Origin: Thermoflexus sp.
GTDB taxonomy: Bacteria > Chloroflexota > Anaerolineae > Thermoflexales > Thermoflexaceae
Reading direction: 5' to 3'
Assembly: GCF_034432235.1 (NCBI RefSeq)
Contig: NZ_DAOUCJ010000111.1
Span: forward strand, 70,250 to 134,249
DNA: 64,000 nt
Under the pieces are notes generated by a model, which was given only the letters and a program-made list of their open reading frames with translations, was not told the DNA's origin and searched no databases. Positions within the stretch are counted from its first letter, which is position 1. Each line of letters starts with the position of its first letter. Both the position numbers and the translations under genes were made by a program. Positions 50,944 through 58,843 of this stretch are shown piece by piece.

Positions 50944-51978
50944 TCAGGGAGAGGACGTGGTTTTCAGAAGGCTTAACTTCCACGCCAGCGTCTTCACGTC
51001 ATCCGTGCCGCGGATCCGAATCCGCGGCCACACGAAACGGTTCTCCAGGCGCTCGTCCGCCCCGTAGGCCGTAGTGACCGCACCCCAGAAGGAATATCCT
51101 TCCAGAAACCGAAGCAGGTTCCTGTCATAGCGGGATGAGGGATAGGCGAAGAAACGCACCGGACGGCCCGTATGGGCCTCGATAGACTGTTTCCCGCCGA
51201 TGATATGGTAGAAGAGAAAGGCGTTGTCCCTCCCGCTCAGCGGGACATGCTCTCGCCCATGGAGCTGGATATCCATTCCCGCTTCGCTCATCTGCCGGAT
51301 CTGTTCCCAGGACAGATAGCGGGGATCTCCCTCATCGGCCCGACCGGTCAGAACAAAGAACGTTCCATGGAAACCATAGCGCAGAAGCCTGGGGAACGCT
51401 TCCTCATAGGCATCCCGGTAGCCATCATCGAAAGTCAGCACCACCGGTTGGGGCGGAAGTGGGCGCCCCTGCGTTAAATAGAAGATCAGATCGCTGAGGG
51501 ACACTGTTTCATAACCCGCTTGGCGCAGATATTGAAGGTGGGCTTCGAACATGGAGGGCCGCACGGAGAGATCCAGCCGGAAGCGATCGGCTCCGGCCGG
51601 AGGATCCGAGATGTAGTGATACATCAGAATGGGCACGCGGAGAGCCCGCGCCTGACCATCGGCATGCGGCAGGGGCTCTTGAAAGAACGGATAGGGCGCC
51701 GGAGTAGGCGACCTGGCCGGCGATGGCTCAACGATCGAGGTTCGGGGAGGCGCTGGGGAGCGCCTCAGAGATGCGGTTGTGGAAAGCAGATCGGCCGAGA
51801 GGGGAGCTTGGGCGTAGATGGAAAGCAACCCGCGAGCGGCCCCTGCCGGGGCATCGCTCGCATGGCTCAGGATCCGCATGGTCAGGGCGATTAGCCCGCC
51901 GAGAATGATCACCCACAGGATCGGGGATATGAACCGCCGTCGCGTTCGCTGCCACTGGGGACCCGTTATCTTTCCCAT
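50944..51978 (-). CDS. membrane-anchored polysaccharide deacetylase (NodB domain)
   Basis: This carbohydrate esterase 4 family enzyme is predicted to remove acetyl groups from peptidoglycan or an envelope polysaccharide. The 344-residue product has an N-terminal signal anchor (SPILWVIILGGLIALTM), a Pro/Ser-rich linker to about residue 105, and the catalytic domain. That domain has VPILMYHYISD, the metal/catalytic motif VVLTFDDGYRDAY and the second metal motif HGREH. The FAYPSSRYD segment is the third motif. It lies 44 bases upstream of the pseudouridine synthase gene in the same direction. Confidence 0.9.
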   Translation of the reverse strand: MGKITGPQWQRTRRRFISPILWVIILGGLIALTMRILSHASDAPAGAARGLLSIYAQAPLSADLLSTTASLRRSPAPPRTSIVEPSPARSPTPAPYPFFQEPLPHADGQARALRVPILMYHYISDPPAGADRFRLDLSVRPSMFEAHLQYLRQAGYETVSLSDLIFYLTQGRPLPPQPVVLTFDDGYRDAYEEAFPRLLRYGFHGTFFVLTGRADEGDPRYLSWEQIRQMSEAGMDIQLHGREHVPLSGRDNAFLFYHIIGGKQSIEAHTGRPVRFFAYPSSRYDRNLLRFLEGYSFWGAVTTAYGADERLENRFVWPRIRIRGTDDVKTLAWKLSLLKTTSSP

Positions 51979-52184
51979 CGTGAACCTGGATTGGGGCGGG
52001 ATCGATCAGCGGAGAGTGAAAAATCCTCTGGGCGCCGCTTGTCGATCCCACGGGAATCCTGCACGAGCCCATGGGGCTGCAGGAAGAAACCGCGGCTTAT
52101 CCTTACCGAATGGGCCAGCAGCCCCAGGGTCCTCCACGAAACCTGCGCACCCCGGGGAAGGCCCAGGATGCGGGGATGGGGAAG

Positions 52185-52258
52185 TGCCCCCGAGGGGATT
52201 CGAACCCCTGATCTCCGCCTTGAAAGGGCGGCGTCCTAGGCCACTAGACGACGGGGGC
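52185..52258 (-). tRNA. trnE: tRNA-Glu (anticodon UUC)
   Basis: The 74-base minus-strand sequence folds into a cloverleaf. The acceptor stem is GCCCCCG with CGGGGGC and discriminator A. The D arm contains AGTGGCCTAGGAC, the anticodon stem is CCGCC/GGCGG with loop CTTTCAA (anticodon TTC), and the T arm is AGGGGTTCGAATCCCCT. The CCA end is not encoded. Confidence 0.97.
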
Positions 52259-52403
52259 ATTCCAGGCTAATTATACCACACGATGCTGTGGCGGCTCCAG
52301 AAGGACGGAGGATTTTTCTGTATTCTCCCGAATTCCACCCTTCGGATCGGAATCCGGGAGACCCGGACAAACGGCCTCCCGATCCTCCGCGCTGGCCGCA
52401 CGG

Positions 52404-52907
52404 TTATCGATCCACAGGTTCCATGGGGCGGACACCCTCGATGCCCCGGCGCAGCTCCCATGGATAAATGATGTAGGCATCCGTCACTGCGGCATAGTAA
52501 GTTGGGCCGTGGCGGAAGAGCGATTCTCGGGGCTTGTAATGGAGCACTGCGGTTTCCGGATAACCCCCGGCTGCCTCCACCCGGCTTCGAACGGTGTTGA
52601 TGGTGCGCCCGCTGGCCCAGACATCGTCCACGACCAGCACCCGACGGCCGCGCAGCAGTTCATCCTCAGGGAACTGAAGGAACGTGGGCCAGGTGAAGAG
52701 CTTGACCCGACTTAAGTCCTGAGCGTCCGGAAAACGAACAGCGGCCGTCAGGATGTATTTGATATCCAGGGCCTCTGCGATCATTCCCCCGGGCACGATT
52801 CCCCCTCGGGTGATCATGAGCAGGGCATCAAAAGGCCCTCGAAGTTGAGGCAACAGATGATCCATTAAGGCTTCCACATCTCCCCATGAAAGGATTTCTC
52901 GCCGCAT
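52404..52907 (-). CDS. purine/xanthine-type phosphoribosyltransferase
   Basis: This type I phosphoribosyltransferase probably salvages a purine base using PRPP. The 167-residue product, from ATG 52907 behind GGAGAGGTGG, has LLMITRGGIVPGGMIAEALDIKYILTAAVRF and the PRPP-binding motif RRVLVVDDVWASGRTINTVR. Length and the late TYYAAVTDAYIIYPWE segment resemble the xanthine/hypoxanthine group. The actual base used cannot be decided. It lies downstream of the NMT1-type transporter genes after a 270-base gap with a GC-rich hairpin (53082-53118). Confidence 0.88.
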   Translation of the reverse strand: MRREILSWGDVEALMDHLLPQLRGPFDALLMITRGGIVPGGMIAEALDIKYILTAAVRFPDAQDLSRVKLFTWPTFLQFPEDELLRGRRVLVVDDVWASGRTINTVRSRVEAAGGYPETAVLHYKPRESLFRHGPTYYAAVTDAYIIYPWELRRGIEGVRPMEPVDR

Positions 52908-53177
52908 AGTTGCCACCTCTCCACCTTTGAGGGGATGAAGGACAAAGCGGGCACTTCCAGGCCATGCTCCGATCCGCAAAGGCGATGCATTGCGGAAGAA
53001 CTTTTCCCTATTTTATTCCTTTGGGGGTGGGAGCGGAGAGGGCTTATCCCCTTTACGGGAAGATCGCCCGCGAGGACATGGGGGTCGGGCCGGCCCGAGG
53101 AGTCAGCAGGCCCGACCCGGGGGAAAGAGGGATCATCCGGCATCCCGGAGGGAAGCCGAAGGGCGCCCGTTCGGCGG

Positions 53178-54209
53178 TCACGGGGTTCCGCGCCGCGCCT
53201 TCTGGAGCAGCGCGGTGGTGAAGACCCGATCGATCTCGACGGGTTTGGTGATGGCATGGTAGCGCCGCAGGACCTCATATAGCGCTTCCCACTGTTCTCG
53301 GGTTTGCCATCCGATGCCATGGGCTCGGGTGACTTCCGATTCGGCATCCTTCAGCTCGGTCTCCAGCATGAACCGCATGTGCCCTCGATCCGCCTGCGGC
53401 GCGTATTTCAGAACGATGTCCACCGCTTCCTCCGGGTTCATCCGCGCGTCCTCGATCCCCTTTATGGCCGCCCGCAGGAAGCGGACCAGGAGATCCGGAT
53501 CCCGCTGGATCTGCTCTTCGCTGGTGACATACGTGAGCCCCAGGGTGGGCACCCCATAGTCGGCGGCGTCCCAGATCACCAGCTCATAGCCCATCTGCCG
53601 CAGCAGATAGGGCTCGTTGGATTTGAAGAGCGGATACACATCCACCAGCCCCTGAACCAGCACCCGGGGATCGAAGCCGACGTTCACCAGCTCCACCCGG
53701 CTTCGATCCACCCCCGCCGCCTCCATGATGGCGAAGAGATCCGGCGGCGGCGTCCCTTTATACCCTACCTTCTTCCCCTCCCAATCCTTCGGCGTTCGCA
53801 TCCCGGAGGATCTCAGGGCGGCGAAGGCCTGTTGCCCTCGCTGGCCAATGAGGGCGATTGAGACTAAGGGAAGGCCCGGATCGGCCCGCCGCTGGAGCAA
53901 CACCGCGGCGTCCTGCGTGGTCACCTGGATGGCGCCAGCCATCAGAAGCTGGAGATGCTCCCCGCGCCCGGTGGAGTGCTGAATCTCCACATCCAGCCCT
54001 TCGGAGAGAAAATATCCTTTCTCTTTGGCGATGTAGACGCCCACAAAGGGAAGATTGGCCTGGGGCTTGTAGCCGGCCATGAAGACCATATGGCGGAGCG
54101 CCACGGTGGGCGTGGCCACCGGTGTCGGCGTGGTGCAGCCCGCGATCCCCATCACCAGACCTGCGACGAGCACGAAGCAGATTATCCGGACCATTCGGAG
54201 CATCGCCAT
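53178..54209 (-). CDS. ABC transporter substrate-binding lipoprotein, NMT1/ThiY-like
   Basis: This is the binding protein of a small-molecule importer. The 343-residue product, from ATG 54209 behind GGAGGAGG, has a lipobox (MGIAGC) and an NMT1/THI5-like domain: FMAGYKPQANLPFVGVYIAKEKGYFLSEGLDVEI, then GRGEHLQLLMAGAIQVTTQDAAVLL and GKKVGYKGTPPPDLFAIMEAAGVD. Relatives bind thiamine pyrimidine precursors (ThiY), riboflavin (RibY) or sulfonates. The FQ/MAGYKPQANLPFVGVY opening favours the ThiY/RibY branch. No TPP or FMN riboswitch was found. It is the last gene of the transporter operon. Confidence 0.88.
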   Translation of the reverse strand: MAMLRMVRIICFVLVAGLVMGIAGCTTPTPVATPTVALRHMVFMAGYKPQANLPFVGVYIAKEKGYFLSEGLDVEIQHSTGRGEHLQLLMAGAIQVTTQDAAVLLQRRADPGLPLVSIALIGQRGQQAFAALRSSGMRTPKDWEGKKVGYKGTPPPDLFAIMEAAGVDRSRVELVNVGFDPRVLVQGLVDVYPLFKSNEPYLLRQMGYELVIWDAADYGVPTLGLTYVTSEEQIQRDPDLLVRFLRAAIKGIEDARMNPEEAVDIVLKYAPQADRGHMRFMLETELKDAESEVTRAHGIGWQTREQWEALYEVLRRYHAITKPVEIDRVFTTALLQKARRGTP

Positions 54210-54297
54210 GCCTCCTCCTTGTTGAGAATTGAGATCATCAAGCTGACGTTGCGGGGCTCTGATCGGACACCCTCCTGGCGAAAGCGTGTGCCCTGGC

Positions 54298-55101
54298 TTA
54301 TGCGCGCCACCAGGCCACACGCCGTTCCCCCCAGGCGGCGAGGCCATACCCGGTCAAACTCATGGCCGCAAGAAGGAACGCCCCTGCGAACAGACGGGGC
54401 ATATCCAGGTTGGTCTGCGCCAGCCACATCGCCCGCCCCAACCCGCCCGAGGCCCCTGCCCACTCCGCCACCACGGCTCCGATGAAGGCCAGAGGGACGG
54501 CGGTCTTCAACGCCGTGAAGGTATATGGCCATGCCGAGGGCCATCGCAGATGTCGGAGGATCTCCCAGTCCGAGGCATTCCATGCCCGCATGAGCTCCAG
54601 AGCGGCTGGATCGACCGCCTGCAGTCCTGTCATCCAGGACACCAGCGCCGGGTAGAAGGTGAGCAGCGCGGTCATCAGAACCTTGGGGATCGGGCCGAAG
54701 CCGAACCAGAGGGTGAGAATGGGCGCGATGGCCACCAGGGGGATCGCCTTGAGCAGGAGCACGAGGGGCATCACCGCCCGCTCCAGAGGGGGATAGAAGG
54801 TGGCCGCCACCGCCAGCCCCAGCGCGATCCCCATCCCCAGAGCCAGCCCGGCCATCGCTTCCCACAAGGTCGCCATGGCGGCTTGAAGATAAATCGCCCG
54901 CTCGCTCCAGAGCACCGCGAAGATCCGGGAAGGCGGCGGGACCAGATAGATCGGCACCCGGAGGATCCGAACGGTGAGCTCCCACGCGAGCAACGCTGCC
55001 GGCGGCGTGAAGGGCAGCGCGATCCGAAGCCAGCGCCGCGCCGGCTGGGCCGTTCGAAGGATAAGGTGGGCGGAGGCTTGCAGAAAGGCACGGGAGCTCA
55101 T
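54298..55101 (-). CDS. ABC transporter permease (ThiX/SsuC-like)
   Basis: This is the inner-membrane permease of the importer. The 267-residue product, from ATG 55101, has six hydrophobic helices and an EAA loop region (LELMRAWNASDWEILRHLRWPSAWPYTFTALK). The segment LLLKAIPLVAIAPILTLWFGFGPIPKVLMTALLTFYP is characteristic of the nitrate/sulfonate/thiamine-precursor permease group. It overlaps the ATPase gene by four bases, so the pair is translationally coupled; the binding-protein gene follows after 88 bases. Confidence 0.92.
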   Translation of the reverse strand: MSSRAFLQASAHLILRTAQPARRWLRIALPFTPPAALLAWELTVRILRVPIYLVPPPSRIFAVLWSERAIYLQAAMATLWEAMAGLALGMGIALGLAVAATFYPPLERAVMPLVLLLKAIPLVAIAPILTLWFGFGPIPKVLMTALLTFYPALVSWMTGLQAVDPAALELMRAWNASDWEILRHLRWPSAWPYTFTALKTAVPLAFIGAVVAEWAGASGGLGRAMWLAQTNLDMPRLFAGAFLLAAMSLTGYGLAAWGERRVAWWRA

Positions 55102-55850
55102 CGGACGCCTCCGGCGAGGGCCTGACGGATCCGCTGCGCCCATTCGCCGATCCGCCGCTCATCCTGCCGCGGCCGGGGATCCGGGATGGAAAAGCGGGCC
55201 CGGATCCGGGCGGGGCGCCCGGCAAGGACAACCACCTCATCCGCCAGCCGGGCGGCCTCATACAGGTCGTGGGTGACCCACAGGACCGTCGCCCGGAACC
55301 GCTGCCAGAGCCGCTCGACTTCCTCTAAGAGCTGCTCGCGGGTCAGGGCGTCCAGGGCCGCGAACGGCTCGTCCATCAACCACACCCGCGGGCCCGGGGC
55401 CAGGGTCCGGGCCAGGGCCACGCGCTGCTGCATCCCGCCGGAGAGCATATGGGGATAGGCCCGCTCGAACCCGTTCAGGCCAACCAGTTCGATCAGCTCC
55501 TGGATGGTGAGGGCCGGTCGGAGCGATCGGCCGTTGACCTCCAGGGCGAGCCGGATGTTGCCTTCCACCGTGCGCCATGGAAGGAGCGCCGGCCCCTGTC
55601 CCATCCAGCCGATCCATCGGGCCGCGCGCGCCTCCTCCGGGGAGAAGGCGCCCAGACGCACCTGACCGGCGGTGGGGCGCAGGAGGCCGGCGACGATCCG
55701 GAGCAGGGTGGACTTTCCGCACCCGCTGGGCCCCACGATGACGGTGAAGGAGCCAGGGGGGATCTCCAGGTTCAGATCCTCAAAGACCACCCACTGCCCC
55801 TGGGGGGTGGGGAATCCCTGATGCACATGCCGAATTCGAATCTCCAGCAT
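55098..55850 (-). CDS. ABC transporter ATP-binding protein (ThiZ/SsuB-like)
   Basis: This is the energy-coupling subunit of the importer. The 250-residue product has Walker A VGPSGCGKSTLLRIVAG, Q-loop WMGQGPALLPWRTVEGN, ABC signature LSGGMQQRVALARTL, Walker B VWLMDEPFAALD and the switch histidine in LWVTHDLYEA. The start is ATG 55850 (MLEIRIRHVHQGF); the longer frame upstream is not used. It lies 71 bases after the IclR-PNPOx regulator gene and overlaps the permease gene. Confidence 0.94.
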   Translation of the reverse strand: MLEIRIRHVHQGFPTPQGQWVVFEDLNLEIPPGSFTVIVGPSGCGKSTLLRIVAGLLRPTAGQVRLGAFSPEEARAARWIGWMGQGPALLPWRTVEGNIRLALEVNGRSLRPALTIQELIELVGLNGFERAYPHMLSGGMQQRVALARTLAPGPRVWLMDEPFAALDALTREQLLEEVERLWQRFRATVLWVTHDLYEAARLADEVVVLAGRPARIRARFSIPDPRPRQDERRIGEWAQRIRQALAGGVR

Positions 55851-55921
55851 CCGGAGCGCTCCATGGCGGATCTTCTGGATTCCCTGAAAGGACCTGCGCG
55901 CGATAGTGCCTGCCGTCGCCC

Positions 55922-57016
55922 TTACGAAGCCATCAACCCGCGCCGTCCCTCCATGCGCTCTGGAAGGATCTGGAAGGTGTCCAGGCCATGACGAAGGGGT
56001 GGCCAGTCCACGCCATACCGATGGGTGAGGCGGGTGATCAATCCCTCGGACCCTTCCGGGAAGGGGGCGGGGAGGGCTTCTCCTTCCACCCGAACGCGCC
56101 GCAGGGGGGGCCACGGCTCATCGATCAGCAGGGTGATCCGTGGGCGGGCCCGCACATATGCGGGCCAGCGGGAGCCCGGGAAGGCGGCAATCCAGATGGC
56201 GGGCCGCTCCCATACATACCAGACCGGAACGGCATAAGGGCGCCCGTCGGTCCGCAGACCGATCAATCGCGCCACCCATGGCCCTTCCAGGAAAGCGGCG
56301 ATCTCCGGCGGGCGAAGCGGACGCAACGGGAGCTCCGGCGGCTCGACGGCGTAGGGCTGGTAGACCGGCGCGCCCAGGCGGAAGGAGAGACGGGCGGCCG
56401 CAGCCCGTAGCTTTTCCAGGAGGGCATGGCTTGCCCGGGCGGCGGGCAGGCGCACGGCCAGGGCCGCGGCGGGCCGATACCCATCCGGACAGATCGGCGC
56501 GGCGATCTCCAACAGCGATCCCACCGCGCGGCGGGCGATCCCCTTCCGGCGGATCCGTTCCCAGCGCCGGCCGGTCTCGCGATCCGCCAGGAACACCCAG
56601 CCGGCCGCGCTTTCGGAGAGCGGAAACTGTTCCCCCACCTCCCAGCGGCCGATCAACGGGTAGCGCCCCAGGATGGCTTCCATCACCACGCCTTCATCCC
56701 CGACGGGGCGCACCAGGGCAATGCTCTCGGGAAATCCCTGGGCCTCCGCCCGGAACAGCTCCCGCAACATCCGCTCCGGGTGCGCTCGGGCGGCGAGAGT
56801 CCACCAGCGCGGGCCCAGGCGGTAGCGCCCCCGGGGGCCGCTCTGCTCCAGATACCCGCGGGCCTTCAACGTGTTGAGCAGCGCGAAGGTCCCGGTGCGG
56901 GAGAGGCCCAGGTGTTCCATCAAATCCGAGGGGGAAGCCCCCTCCGGCCGCTCCGCGATCCATTCCAGGATCTGGAGCGCGCGCTCCAGGGCGGGCACGC
57001 GATGAATATACGCCAC
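55922..57016 (-). CDS. IclR-family regulator fused to a PNPOx-like split-barrel domain
   Basis: The 364-residue protein has three parts. Residues 5-65 are an IclR-type winged helix (VPALERALQILEWIAERPEGASPSDLMEHLGLSRTGTFALLNTLKARGYL). Residues about 85-215 are the IclR sensor domain (IALVRPVGDEGVVMEAI, FPLSESAAGWVFLA). Residues about 230-350 match the FMN/F420-binding split barrel of the pyridoxamine-5'-phosphate oxidase family (VARLIGLRTDGRPYAVPVWYVWE, RPRITLLIDE, RVEGEA). The start is GTG 57016 with AGGAGAGG ahead. It heads the NMT1-type transporter operon and has an inverted repeat over its own promoter. I know of no characterised regulator with this architecture; flavin, F420 or B6 sensing is inference. 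Confidence 0.85.
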   Translation of the reverse strand: MAYIHRVPALERALQILEWIAERPEGASPSDLMEHLGLSRTGTFALLNTLKARGYLEQSGPRGRYRLGPRWWTLAARAHPERMLRELFRAEAQGFPESIALVRPVGDEGVVMEAILGRYPLIGRWEVGEQFPLSESAAGWVFLADRETGRRWERIRRKGIARRAVGSLLEIAAPICPDGYRPAAALAVRLPAARASHALLEKLRAAAARLSFRLGAPVYQPYAVEPPELPLRPLRPPEIAAFLEGPWVARLIGLRTDGRPYAVPVWYVWERPAIWIAAFPGSRWPAYVRARPRITLLIDEPWPPLRRVRVEGEALPAPFPEGSEGLITRLTHRYGVDWPPLRHGLDTFQILPERMEGRRGLMAS

Positions 57017-57045
57017 GGCAGGCCTCTCCTGTCGAACTATGGTTT

Positions 57046-57074
57046 ATTATACGCAATATAAGTTTGCTATACAA
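57046..57074 (-). promoter_or_regulatory. promoter and operator of the IclR-PNPOx/ABC transporter operon
   Basis: On the minus strand TTGTAT (57074-57069), 17 bases and TATAAT (57051-57046) form a promoter about 30 bases before the GTG start. Inside it lies an inverted repeat, TATACGCAA (57048-57056) and TTGCTATA (57064-57071) on the + strand, separated by seven bases and imperfect by one base. Its position between the -10 and -35 boxes suits a repressor site. Confidence 0.65.
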
Positions 57075-57175
57075 GACTTAAGGAAGGAGCAAGAGGAGAG
57101 CGTTGCGGCCGTCTGGGGATCGGGTCTCTGGCCTCGGGATGGTCGTGAGGCTTCTCGCTCGGGAACGGGCCTGTT

Positions 57176-58327
57176 CTACCGGCAGCGCTGGAAATTCCTC
57201 AGGTGCTCTTCCTGGGTGTGGGCGAACCAGTGGCTGCCGTCCTTCTTCACACAGTCGGCCATGAAGTAAAAATAATCCGTCTCCGCCGGGTTCAGCACCG
57301 CTTCGATGGAGGCCAGGCCGGGGCTGGCGATGGGCCCCGGCGGCAGCCCGGGATAGCGATAGGTGTTATAAGGGGAATCCACTTGTAGATCCTCCAGGGT
57401 GAGCGGGCTCTTCCACCAGGTTTTCTGGTCCGGCTGGTAGCCCAGCGCATATTGCACCGTCGGGTCCGCATCCAGTTTCATCCCGGCCGATAGACGGTTC
57501 AGGTAAACGCTGGCGATCAGCGGGCGTTCCTCCGGGAGCACGGCCTCCCGTTCCACGATCGAAGCCAGGGTAATCACCTGATGCAGGGAAAGCCCCCGCG
57601 CCCGGGCGGCGGCGATCTTCTCCGGCGTGACTTTCCGGCCGAAGTTCTCCAGCATGCGCCGGATCATCGCCTCCGCCGTCGCATCCCGGGCCAGCCGGTA
57701 GGTGTCCGGGAAGAGATAGCCCTCCAGCGTCGCGCCGGGCGGCAGGTCCGCCAGGAAGGGGAACTCCGCACGCCAGCGGAGACCATCCCGGGCAGCCTCC
57801 AGGATGGACTGGGCGGATAGATGCGTCTGGGCGGCGATGGCTTCCGCCACCTCCTCCAGGCGCAGGCCCTCCCGGATGCGCACTGTCCATTCCGCCTTGC
57901 GGCCCGAGCGAAGGGCTTCGGCGATCTGGGGGATGGTCATGGTTTTGTTCAACGTGTATTCCCCCGCCTCGATCTCCCGGTCCAGCCCCTGGTAGCGCAC
58001 ATAGGCCCGGAACAGGAGGGCATCGCGGATCAGGCCGGCCTTCTGGAGCGCCTCGGCCACCTCCATCACGGACTGGCCGGGGCGAATCCCAAAGGTCACC
58101 GGAGTGGGATCGACGCCCGCTGGCTGCTGCAGATCGCCCTGTCGAAACAGGAGATACAGCCCCAGCCCCCAATCCACGGGGGATCCCCGGAGGGCGGGGC
58201 CGGAGGGCGAAGCATTTCGGTTCAGGCGAGGGAGCAGTGCTGCGCCGGTGGCCCCGCAGAAGAAGACAACGGCGCCGATAGCCACCAGCCAGCGCCAGGC
58301 GGAGCGGCGAGGATGTTTTCGGGACAT
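57176..58327 (-). CDS. mltG: endolytic murein transglycosylase
   Basis: MltG cuts nascent glycan strands within the membrane-proximal peptidoglycan and so sets strand length. The 383-residue product, from ATG 58327, has an N-terminal membrane anchor (WLVAIGAVVFFCGATGAALL), a LysM-like region (TPVTFGIRPGQSVMEVAEAL) and the YceG catalytic domain. The catalytic glutamate lies in LASIVEREAVLPEERPLIASVYLNRL, followed by MKLDADPTVQYALG. It belongs to a run ruvB, ruvX, mltG on the minus strand, 105 bases after ruvX, as in several bacteria where mltG and ruvX are neighbours. Confidence 0.95.
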   Translation of the reverse strand: MSRKHPRRSAWRWLVAIGAVVFFCGATGAALLPRLNRNASPSGPALRGSPVDWGLGLYLLFRQGDLQQPAGVDPTPVTFGIRPGQSVMEVAEALQKAGLIRDALLFRAYVRYQGLDREIEAGEYTLNKTMTIPQIAEALRSGRKAEWTVRIREGLRLEEVAEAIAAQTHLSAQSILEAARDGLRWRAEFPFLADLPPGATLEGYLFPDTYRLARDATAEAMIRRMLENFGRKVTPEKIAAARARGLSLHQVITLASIVEREAVLPEERPLIASVYLNRLSAGMKLDADPTVQYALGYQPDQKTWWKSPLTLEDLQVDSPYNTYRYPGLPPGPIASPGLASIEAVLNPAETDYFYFMADCVKKDGSHWFAHTQEEHLRNFQRCR

Positions 58328-58432
58328 GGATGGATCCCCCAATAAGGGATTACGCCGTCGACCTCCTCCGAAGAGCCTCGGAAGCCCGGCCGGCTCAGCC
58401 TCCAGGAGTTCCGTCTTTTCCCTTCCGGTGAC

Positions 58433-58843
58433 TCAGCGGATCCGTTGCGCCTCCAGGTAATCCTGAAGGATCACAGCGGCGGCCTCCGCATCGATGGGTT
58501 CGCGGCGACGTTGCCCGCGCATGGCGCGGTAAGCTTCCGCCGTGACTGTGGAGAGCCGCTCATCCCACAGGACGATGGGGACGGGGAGGCTTCGCGCCAG
58601 GGCTTCCACTTCCCGGCGGACCCAGCGGGCCTGGGGGCCCTCCTCGCCGGAAAGGCTGCGCGGGAAGCCCACCACGATCCGCTCCACTTCGTGGTCCGCG
58701 ATGAGGCGAAGGAGCGCCTGGATCACGGCTTTTCGGGAAGTTCGGGTCAGGATCATCAGCGGGCGGGCGATCGTGTGGGTCGGATCGCTGATGGCCACGC
58801 CGATGCGTTTCTCCCCCAGATCCAGCGCCATCACCCGGCCCAT
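58433..58843 (-). CDS. ruvX: RuvX/YqgF family pre-16S rRNA processing nuclease
   Basis: YqgF trims the 5' end of pre-16S rRNA; the fold is that of RNase H-like resolvases, hence the name RuvX. The 136-residue product begins VMALDLGEKRIGVAISDP, with the first catalytic Asp, and contains VERIVVGFPRSLSGEEGPQA and LWDERLSTVTAEAY with later acidic residues (DAEAAAVILQDYLE). Its ATG overlaps the ruvB stop in TGATG, so translation is coupled. Confidence 0.94.
   Translation of the reverse strand: MGRVMALDLGEKRIGVAISDPTHTIARPLMILTRTSRKAVIQALLRLIADHEVERIVVGFPRSLSGEEGPQARWVRREVEALARSLPVPIVLWDERLSTVTAEAYRAMRGQRRREPIDAEAAAVILQDYLEAQRIR

Noticed and set aside
53178..57016. TPP or FMN riboswitch ahead of the NMT1-type transporter
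   Set aside because: The region before the regulator (57017-57175) and the gaps in the operon are too short or lack the conserved CUGAGA or AGGGU-type motifs of TPP and FMN riboswitches.
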